Assembly: GCA_014799525.1 (NCBI GenBank)
Contig: JAAVHW010000052.1
Location: 1 to 19,198 of the forward strand
DNA from: Clostridiales bacterium
GTDB lineage: Bacteria; Bacillota; Clostridia; Christensenellales; CAG-917
DNA length: 19,198 nucleotides
Direction of reading: 5' to 3'
Shown here piece after piece: positions 13,957 through 19,198 of this stretch. The notes below the pieces were generated by a model. It did no database searches, was not told the DNA's origin, and saw nothing but the letters and a program-made list of their open reading frames with translations. How positions within the stretch are numbered: the first letter of the stretch is position 1; every line of letters begins with the position of its first letter. A program made the translations under genes and the position numbers.

Positions 13957-14784
13957 TTAGTTCACACGCTTGATGATGAACTTGCTTGACGCTTTCTTCT
14001 TCTTTCTCGTCTTATAACCCAAAGCAGGCTTACCCCAAGGAGTGACAGGTGAAGGCATACCGACTGGCGACTTGCCTTCGCCACCGCCGTGCGGGTGGTC
14101 GTTCGGGTTCATGACGACACCACGGACGGTAGGACGTACGCCCATGTGACGCGTCTTACCTGCCTTACCGACGCGAACGATTTCGTGGTCGATGTTGCCG
14201 ACCTGACCGACAGTCGCTCTGCATCCGATAAGGATGTATCTCATTTCACCGCTGGGAAGACGTACGATTGCATACTTGCCTTCCTTTGCCATGAGCTGTG
14301 CCGCATTGCCTGCCGCTCTTGCAATGATGCCGCCGTTGCCAGGTTGCATCTCGATGTTGTGAATCATTGTACCAACAGGGATTGCAGACAGGGGAAGTGC
14401 GTTGCCGACCTTGATGTCTGCGTCCACACCGCTTTCAAGCACGTCGCCGACGTTCAAGCCAAGAGGTGCAAGGATGTATCTCTTCTCGCCGTCAGCATAG
14501 TGCAGAAGTGCAATGTTTGCAGAACGGTTCGGGTCGTACTCAATCGTTGCAACCTTTGCAGGTATGCCGTCCTTGTTACGCTTGTAGTCGATGATACGAT
14601 ATTTGTTTCTGTTGCCGCCGCCGATGTGACGAACGGTGATTCTGCCCATAGAGTTTCTGCCGCCCGTCTTGTTGAGCGACACGAGGAGTGAACGCTCAGG
14701 AGTGGTGCAGGTAATCTCATCAAAAGCGGATACCGTCATGAAACGGCGCGCAGGAGAAGTTGGTTTATATTTCTTAATAGCCAT
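13957..14784 (-). CDS. rplB: 50S ribosomal protein L2
   Basis: This 275-residue protein has the complete L2 layout: [20 protein letters not shown] at the N-terminus, [20 protein letters not shown], the [23 protein letters not shown]-binding segment, and the C-terminal [20 protein letters not shown], which carries the conserved histidine near the peptidyl transferase centre, then [16 protein letters not shown]2 is needed for subunit joining. GGGAGG lies 7-8 nt before the ATG. It follows rplW by 18 nt. Confidence 0.97.
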   Translation of the reverse strand: MAIKKYKPTSPARRFMTVSAFDEITCTTPERSLLVSLNKTGGRNSMGRITVRHIGGGNRNKYRIIDYKRNKDGIPAKVATIEYDPNRSANIALLHYADGEKRYILAPLGLNVGDVLESGVDADIKVGNALPLSAIPVGTMIHNIEMQPGNGGIIARAAGNAAQLMAKEGKYAIVRLPSGEMRYILIGCRATVGQVGNIDHEIVRVGKAGKTRHMGVRPTVRGVVMNPNDHPHGGGEGKSPVGMPSPVTPWGKPALGYKTRKKKKASSKFIIKRVN

Positions 14785-14802
14785 TTATATACCCTCCCTT
14801 GC

Positions 14803-15093
14803 TTATGCGAGGCTCTCGAAGAACTCGATTGCTTTGCTCTCGGCAGTCAAGGTGACGATTGCCTTCTTGTATGCGGAACGTCTACCCTCGTTTCTGCCCA
14901 TTCTCTTCAACTTGCCGTCGTAGTTGACGGTGTTGACCTTTTCAACTCTTACGCCGAAAATCTGCTCGACCGCAGCCTTAATCTGCGACTTCGTTGCGGA
15001 TTTCAACACCTTGAAGGTGTACTTCTTATCAGGAATACCGTCAAAGCTCTTCTCTGAAAGAATCGGCTGAATTATGATGTCATATGCTGTCAT
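14803..15093 (-). CDS. rplW: 50S ribosomal protein L23
   Basis: The 96-residue protein starts MTAYDIIIQPILSEKSFDGI and shows KYTFKVLKSATKSQIKAAVE and FGVRVEKVNTVNYDGKLKRM, all L23 signatures. L23 is the docking site for trigger factor and SRP at the tunnel exit. Its ATG overlaps the rplD stop as ATGA (15090-15093), so it is probably translationally coupled to L4. Confidence 0.97.
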   Translation of the reverse strand: MTAYDIIIQPILSEKSFDGIPDKKYTFKVLKSATKSQIKAAVEQIFGVRVEKVNTVNYDGKLKRMGRNEGRRSAYKKAIVTLTAESKAIEFFESLA

Positions 15094-15710
15094 ACGTTTG
15101 CCTCCTCAATCTGCTTGATTGCGTCAACCGTGAGGACAAGGTTCTTTGTGGATACGATGTCATAGACGTTGAGCGTTCTTGCTTCACAGACGCTGACCTC
15201 GGGAATGTTTCCACTCGCAAGAAGTGCGTCTGCATTATGTTCACCAAGCACGAACAATACCTTGCCGCTGGGAGCAAGAGCCTTCGCCGCTGCCGCCACG
15301 TGCTTTGTCTTTACCTCGGCAAGCTCAAACTTGTCAAGCACGACAATCTCGTTTTGACGGAGCTTCTCCGACAGAGCGGAATAGAAAGCCGTCTTGTTCA
15401 TACGCTTGTTGATTTTCTGTGAAAAATCTCTGGGCTTCTTTGCAAACACCACGCCGCCGCCGACATACTGCGGTGCAACGATGGAGCCTTGACGAGCGCG
15501 ACCCGTACCCTTCTGGCGATAAGGCTTCGCACCGCCTCCGCGAACTTCAGTTCTCGTAAGGTTGCACATTGTGCCTTGACGCTTGTTGGCAAGCTGAGAA
15601 ACAACTACCTGATGTACGAGTGCTTCTTTATAATCGCATCCAAAGATAGAATCGTTGACTTCAACGCTACCGACCTTAGTTCCGGACATATTCAACACGT
15701 CTAATTTCAT
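15090..15710 (-). CDS. rplD: 50S ribosomal protein L4
   Basis: The 206-residue product contains the tunnel loop NKRQGTMCNLTRTEVRGGGA and KPYRQKGTGRARQGSIVAPQ (near residues 43-82), whose tip narrows the exit tunnel, and the globular C-terminal part beginning near EIVVLDKFELAEVKT. In E. coli L4 also represses its own S10 operon through the leader RNA. Here a candidate leader with two hairpins precedes rpsJ, but no E. coli-type L4 site is recognisable. It lies 13 nt after rplC. Confidence 0.97.
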   Translation of the reverse strand: MKLDVLNMSGTKVGSVEVNDSIFGCDYKEALVHQVVVSQLANKRQGTMCNLTRTEVRGGGAKPYRQKGTGRARQGSIVAPQYVGGGVVFAKKPRDFSQKINKRMNKTAFYSALSEKLRQNEIVVLDKFELAEVKTKHVAAAAKALAPSGKVLFVLGEHNADALLASGNIPEVSVCEARTLNVYDIVSTKNLVLTVDAIKQIEEANV

Positions 15711-15723
15711 ATTCTACCTCCGC

Positions 15724-16353
15724 TTAGCCCTTTACAGACTGTTTGACTGTCACAAGTCCACCCTTCGGGCCAGGGACCGCGCCCTTTACCAAAAGGAGAT
15801 TTCTCTCGACGTCTACGCGTACAACCGTAAGGTTTTGCACCGTCACCTGCTCATGGCCCCATTGACCAGCCATGTGCTTGTTTTTAAACACTCTCGACGG
15901 AGAGGAACACGCACCCATAGAGCCTACGCCTCTGTGATAACCAGAACCGTGTGCCTTAGGACCAATGTGGTTGTTCCATCTCTGAACGACGCCCGAGAAG
16001 CCGTGACCCTTTGACGTACCAGTGACGTCAACCTTGTCGCCTATCGCAAACACGTCGCATTTGATTTCCTGTCCGACCTGATAGCTTGCGCTATTTGCAA
16101 GACGCAATTCGCGCAGATACTTTCTGACAGTAACGCCTGCTTTCTTGAAGTGGCCGCTGACGGGCTTGTTGACTCTGGTTTCCTTAACCGTGCCGAAGCC
16201 CACCTGAACCGCTTCATAGCCTTCATTCTCCTTGGTCTTTACCTGCACCACGGGGCAAGGACCTGCCTCGACAACCGTGACCGGAATGACCTTTCCATCT
16301 GGAGTGAAGACTTGACTCATTCCCAATTTCTTTCCGATGATTGCTTTATCCAT
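15724..16353 (-). CDS. rplC: 50S ribosomal protein L3
   Basis: I call a 209-residue L3 beginning [20 protein letters not shown], the canonical N-terminus. Family segments include [20 protein letters not shown] and [20 protein letters not shown], with the W-loop reaching towards the peptidyl transferase centre. An in-frame ATG at 16366-16368 adds MNFII. It directly abuts the AAGGAGG (spacing zero), whereas the chosen ATG is 15 nt away; neither spacing is ideal, so the start is slightly uncertain. Confidence 0.95.
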   Translation of the reverse strand: MDKAIIGKKLGMSQVFTPDGKVIPVTVVEAGPCPVVQVKTKENEGYEAVQVGFGTVKETRVNKPVSGHFKKAGVTVRKYLRELRLANSASYQVGQEIKCDVFAIGDKVDVTGTSKGHGFSGVVQRWNNHIGPKAHGSGYHRGVGSMGACSSPSRVFKNKHMAGQWGHEQVTVQNLTVVRVDVERNLLLVKGAVPGPKGGLVTVKQSVKG

Positions 16354-16388
16354 AATTATAAAGTTCATCCTCCTTGATTATTTTCCGC

Positions 16389-16697
16389 TTAGAGTTTGAT
16401 TGAGATATCAACACCCGCCGGCAAATCAAGCTTCATCAATGAATCCACTGTCTTGCTCGTCGGATTGTAGATGTCAATCAAACGCTTATGTGTTCTGAGT
16501 TCAAATTGCTCGCGGCTGTCCTTATACTTGTGCGTTGCGCGCAAGATAGTGACAATTTCCCTATCCGTAGGAAGAGGAATTGGACCGGAAACCTTCGTGC
16601 CGGTCTTTTTCACGGTCTCAACGATTTTCTCTGCGGAAACGTCGATGAGATTGTGGTCGTACGCTTTGAGCTTTATTCTTATTTTCTGTCCAGCCAT
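16389..16697 (-). CDS. rpsJ: 30S ribosomal protein S10 / NusE
   Basis: The 102-residue product begins [20 protein letters not shown] and has [20 protein letters not shown] and the C-terminal [16 protein letters not shown], exactly the size and motif set of S10. Besides its place in the 30S head, S10 (NusE) pairs with NusB in antitermination and contacts NusG to couple transcription with translation. It is the first gene of the cluster; AGGAGG lies about 12 nt before the ATG, and a sigma-A-type promoter lies about 120 nt upstream. The str operon genes often found upstream (rpsL, rpsG, fusA, tuf) are absent. Confidence 0.97.
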   Translation of the reverse strand: MAGQKIRIKLKAYDHNLIDVSAEKIVETVKKTGTKVSGPIPLPTDREIVTILRATHKYKDSREQFELRTHKRLIDIYNPTSKTVDSLMKLDLPAGVDISIKL

Positions 16698-16808
16698 TTT
16701 TTAGATTAGCCTCCTATAAATGTTGCAGTTGTACACACTCATCCGCGTGTGTCATTTATTTTTTTATCGTTGCGAGGCAACGAAATAGACGTATCCTATA
16801 AGACACGC
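16698..16808 (-). promoter_or_regulatory. rpsJ 5' leader with two hairpins
   Basis: The probable untranslated leader of about 110 nt holds a 7-bp hairpin (TCGTTGC 16767-16773 / GCAACGA 16777-16783, loop of 3) and a 6-bp hairpin (ACACAC 16733-16738 / GTGTGT 16747-16752, 8-nt loop). On the minus strand the first is followed by an A-run, not a T-run, so it is not a terminator in that sense. AGGAGG follows near 16710. Its position matches that of the S10 leader controlled by L4 in enterobacteria, but no sequence resemblance is claimed. Confidence 0.45.
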
Positions 16809-16814
16809 TCCTAT

Positions 16815-16843
16815 ATTTTACATATTTGTCAAATTTGAGTCAA
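16815..16843 (-). promoter_or_regulatory. sigma-A-type promoter of the ribosomal cluster
   Basis: In minus sense, TTGACT (16843-16838), a 17-nt spacer and TAAAAT (16820-16815) match the housekeeping consensus closely. Transcription would start near 16808. It is the best promoter match upstream of rpsJ and is oriented to read the whole cluster. AT-rich DNA lies just upstream (16844-17000), as expected of UP-element-like sequence at a strong ribosomal promoter. Confidence 0.75.
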
Positions 16844-17018
16844 GCAAATTACTTAACAATTTTCAATGATTTTAAAATATTTTTTGCGCTTGTGTAGGCG
16901 CATAAAGCCCAACACAAAATGTAGTATATATTGATTATTTTATATTCCTATACTTATTATATTATAATAATGTGGTCTTTGAAAGCCGTATCATACAAGT
17001 TTGTGTAGAACTAAAAAT
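16844..17018. other. AT-rich spacer upstream of the rpsJ promoter
   Basis: No gene is visible. The stretch is strongly AT-rich with several TATAAT-like strings (for example around 16955-16970), and one weak stem (ACACAA 16912-16917 / TTGTGT 16890-16895). I see no convincing second promoter here; it may act as upstream promoter DNA. Confidence 0.5.
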
Positions 17019-17099
17019 CACGACATTTGGATGCAGGGCGCGCGCCCTGCACGCGCGGTGCAGTCTCTTGAATAGCGACTCGTCGTGTTCACATCCAAA
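17019..17099 (-). repeat. GC-rich foldback element (third, divergent copy)
   Basis: An 18-bp perfect palindrome GCAGGGCGC/GCGCCCTGC (17033-17050) is followed by a second hairpin CTGCAC-5 nt-GTGCAG (17047-17063). Outer arms TTTGGATG 17026-17033 and CATCCAAA 17092-17099 pair, as can CACGAC 17019-17024 with GTCGTG 17082-17087; the two outer pairings interleave. The left boundary GATGCAGGGCGCG and the right TTGAATAGCGACTCG resemble those of the elements at 831-960 and 17114-17240. In minus sense GTCGTG is followed by ATTTTT, so it could also act as a terminator. Confidence 0.55.
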
Positions 17100-17113
17100 C
17101 TTATATAAAACAC

Positions 17114-17240
17114 AAAAATTGCGTTATTGAGATGAAGAGCGCGAAAAAGCCGCCTGTTTGACAAGCCTAATGTACATATCGTACATGACTTGGCAGACAG
17201 GCGGCTTTGACAAAGCTATTCGCTCAATAACACAATTTTT
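17114..17240 (-). terminator. Long nested hairpin after the ABC permease gene (foldback element copy 2)
   Basis: Outer arms 17114-17131 and 17223-17240 pair over 17 of 18 positions; the single mismatch becomes a G-U pair only in minus-strand RNA. Inner 20-nt arms 17146-17165 and 17189-17208 pair over 18 positions, and ATGTAC 17170-17175 / GTACAT 17181-17186 forms the tip. In minus sense the inner stem ends GGCTTTTTCGCGC and the outer one is followed by TTTTTGTGTTTT, so it should terminate the permease gene, whose TAA touches the outer arm at 17240. Confidence 0.8.
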
Positions 17241-19198
17241 TAGTCTACGCGGAGAGCATCAACAACATTCTTCCTCGACGCACTAATCGCAGGTATAACA
17301 CCTGAAATTACGGTCATGGCAAGGCTTGCAACGACAAGCAGGAAGGCATGCAAGGGGTGGAAGTGCAGGAGGTCGCCTACACCGGATACTGCGCCTATGA
17401 CAAGGCTTATGAGCGGGCAGAGAATGTAGGTTATCACAATGCCCATGATGCCGCTGGTGAGACCAACTATTGACGTTTCGGTGATGAATACGTTTCTTAT
17501 ATCACGCTTACGCGCGCCAAGGCTTCGCAGTATACCAATTTCTCGGATACGCTCTATGACGGAGTTGGAGGTTATGACGCCAATCATGACGGTAGATACG
17601 ACGAGCGAGATTGAAGCAACCGCGACAAGGATTATTGACATAAGGTCAATCATCACACGGAGCATGTACACTGTCATCTCAGATACGTCAAGATATCCAA
17701 CGGCGTTGCTGCCGTCTGCCTGCTTGTGCGTTTCATTCCACTTTGCAATATACTTTGCGGCGTTCTCCTTCTGCTCATAGGTTTCGGGATAGACGTTGAT
17801 GTAGGTCGGTGCCTTTGTTGCGCCGATAGCCTTAAGGTGTGACGTCCATTCAAGCTTTGCGGTTGTTATAAGGTTGATAATCTGTGTATTTTCAGTAATC
17901 TCATCGTCCTTGATGTCGCCGCCAAATACCGTCCTATGCTTTAACTGAGTGCCATCCTCCTTTGCAATAAGGTCACGCTGCGCCTTTGCGATGTTGCTTT
18001 CATAAGCTTGATTGACAACGTAATCCGCAAGCTCGGGGGTATAGCAGATTGCGCTTGAAACATAGTTTGACGCATCGTCCTTCTTGGGACGGATGACACC
18101 GACTATCTTAAGCTCCTCGCCCTTGTTGTAACGAGCCTCAAGCGTGGATTGCTCCTCGTTCGGCTCATGGAACAACGTGCTGTCCGAGGGGTCAGGAATA
18201 TAGTAGTCATTGTTTGATACAAGTTTAAGCGATACTGGGTTGTTAAGGAAGTAATCAATGTCAAGCTGAATGTTTTCATCGACAATACTTTCTACTGGCT
18301 TAATTTTCCCATCCGCAGTTTTGATATACTCTACGCCGAAGTCCTTAAACAGTGTCATAGATATCTCATTATTGGGACCGACGCACAGCACAAGCTCGTT
18401 CTTGTTTTGCGGATAGCGACCGCCAAGCACGTCATAGGACTTGAGCATATTTGCCTCGTCGCCAACCAAAACCTGCCAGTTTGCAGGCTGCACGCCGCTC
18501 TCACCGATTATACTTGTCGTAATCGTCAATGCTGATGAAGTCTCGGGTTTTTGCGACGCATTTGCATAGATAAACTCGCCGTTTCTGTTTATTGTCTTTG
18601 CAATGATATTGTATTGCACGCCGTAGTATGGATTGTACACCGAATAATAATCCTTCGGCATTTTTCTAAGATACTGGTCAAACTCCTCTGTCAAATCGTT
18701 TCTGGAAACAGACTTGAACAGCGAGCTCATAACCGCATTAACGTCCGTACTTCCGCCAACTGGACCTTCTACTACGTTGATGTCGCTGCTGTCGGGATGC
18801 GAACCCTCGCTGACTACAGGCTGCATCATGTTTGACATAACGTCCATGATTGCGGAGACCTCTACGTTGTATTCATACATACCAAGAGGAACGCCTGCCA
18901 TCATCTCCGTTTGCATTTTGTCAACGAAGATGTTAAAGCCGTTTGAAATTGAAAGCACGAGTCCAAGACCTATGATGCCGATACTTCCTGCAAACGCGGT
19001 GAGGAGTGTACGCTTTCTCTTTGAAACGAGGTTGCGGATACTAAGACCGAACGCCATAGCCGCACTCATTGACGTGGGCTTGAAGGTCTTGCTCTTCTTT
19101 TCCGCTTTCTTCTTTTGCTTGCTAAGGCTGTTGAGTCCAAGCTTGTCGAACACCTCGTGCGTATCAACGTGCATCTTGCGCATCTGCTTTTTGCGCTT
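17240..19198 (-). CDS. ABC transporter permease, FtsX/MacB type, C-terminal part
   Basis: The frame is open to the right edge (codons reading KRKKQ precede the first internal Met), so the N-terminus is missing. A Lys-rich linker (KKKAEKKSKTFKPTS) leads to a first membrane segment, LLTAFAGSIGIIGLGLVLSI, then an extracytoplasmic domain of about 400 residues. Three closing membrane segments follow, with the FtsX-type cytoplasmic motif RIREIGILRSLGARKRDIRN, and the protein ends ASRKNVVDALRVD. Relatives in Bacillota carry an ABC ATPase fused in front of the linker, so the full protein is probably a combined ATP-binding/permease polypeptide. Such MacB/LolCDE-like systems act mechanically on peptides, lipoproteins or antibiotics; the substrate here is unknown. 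Not functionally linked to the ribosomal cluster. Confidence 0.85.
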   Translation of the reverse strand, partial: KRKKQMRKMHVDTHEVFDKLGLNSLSKQKKKAEKKSKTFKPTSMSAAMAFGLSIRNLVSKRKRTLLTAFAGSIGIIGLGLVLSISNGFNIFVDKMQTEMMAGVPLGMYEYNVEVSAIMDVMSNMMQPVVSEGSHPDSSDINVVEGPVGGSTDVNAVMSSLFKSVSRNDLTEEFDQYLRKMPKDYYSVYNPYYGVQYNIIAKTINRNGEFIYANASQKPETSSALTITTSIIGESGVQPANWQVLVGDEANMLKSYDVLGGRYPQNKNELVLCVGPNNEISMTLFKDFGVEYIKTADGKIKPVESIVDENIQLDIDYFLNNPVSLKLVSNNDYYIPDPSDSTLFHEPNEEQSTLEARYNKGEELKIVGVIRPKKDDASNYVSSAICYTPELADYVVNQAYESNIAKAQRDLIAKEDGTQLKHRTVFGGDIKDDEITENTQIINLITTAKLEWTSHLKAIGATKAPTYINVYPETYEQKENAAKYIAKWNETHKQADGSNAVGYLDVSEMTVYMLRVMIDLMSIILVAVASISLVVSTVMIGVITSNSVIERIREIGILRSLGARKRDIRNVFITETSIVGLTSGIMGIVITYILCPLISLVIGAVSGVGDLLHFHPLHAFLLVVASLAMTVISGVIPAISASRKNVVDALRVD

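Noticed and set aside
16767-16783. rpsJ leader hairpin as an intrinsic terminator
   Set aside because: The T-run lies upstream of the stem on the plus strand and becomes a downstream A-run on the minus strand, so neither sense has the needed U-tract.
16885-16895. TTTTGCGCTTG as a further copy of the rplQ-end repeat
   Set aside because: Only about nine bases (TTTGCGCTT) match and the flanks do not align; likely chance in AT-rich DNA.

Overview
The window is a nearly complete S10–spc–alpha ribosomal protein supercluster, read on the minus strand from rpsJ (about 16.7 kb) down to rplQ (about 0.95 kb). It is flanked by unrelated genes. Gene order is rpsJ-rplC-rplD-rplW-rplB-rpsS-rplV-rpsC-rplP-rpmC-rpsQ-rplN-rplX-rplE-rpsN-rpsH-rplF-rplR-rpsE-rpmD-rplO-secY-adk-map-(KOW protein)-infA-rpmJ-rpsM-rpsK-rpsD-rpoA-rplQ. 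The KOW-domain gene between map and infA, rpsD placed between rpsK and rpoA, the zinc-binding S14, strong AGGAGG ribosome binding sites and AT-rich intergenic DNA all point to a Bacillota/Clostridia-type organism, probably an uncultured gut-type lineage. I cannot name the genus.

Layout. 1-187: C-terminal end of a plus-strand PP-loop (TtcA-like) tRNA-thiolation protein, with an intrinsic terminator at 221-249. 431-640: small plus-strand XRE-type regulator. 641-960: gene-free convergent region with a roughly 110-bp direct repeat and a long nested hairpin that overlaps the rplQ stop codon. 955-16697: the ribosomal/secretion/transcription cluster. 16698-17239: rpsJ leader and promoter, an AT-rich spacer and two further hairpin elements. 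17240-19198: C-terminal part of an FtsX/MacB-type ABC transporter permease whose start lies outside the window.

The cluster supplies both ribosomal subunits, the translocon (SecY), N-terminal Met removal (Map), initiation factor IF-1, adenylate kinase and the RNA polymerase alpha subunit. Most junctions are short or overlap by 1-4 nt, consistent with translational coupling. Two junctions stand out. The 154-nt rpmJ-rpsM spacer can fold into a hairpin plus a possible H-type pseudoknot, at the position where the enterobacterial alpha operon carries its S4-controlled leader. The secY-adk spacer holds a long imperfect hairpin and a promoter-like sequence so close to adk that the transcript could be almost leaderless.

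The most unusual signal is a repeated foldback element. Two copies (831-960 and 17114-17240) share conserved boundary and loop motifs, but their 20-nt inner arms differ in sequence while staying self-complementary. Each also has its own outer arms, which pair with each other and lie at the stop codon of the upstream minus-strand gene. A shorter relative lies at 17019-17099. Beside the rplQ copy, the outer-arm sequence and the last codons of rplQ recur as inverted and direct copies.
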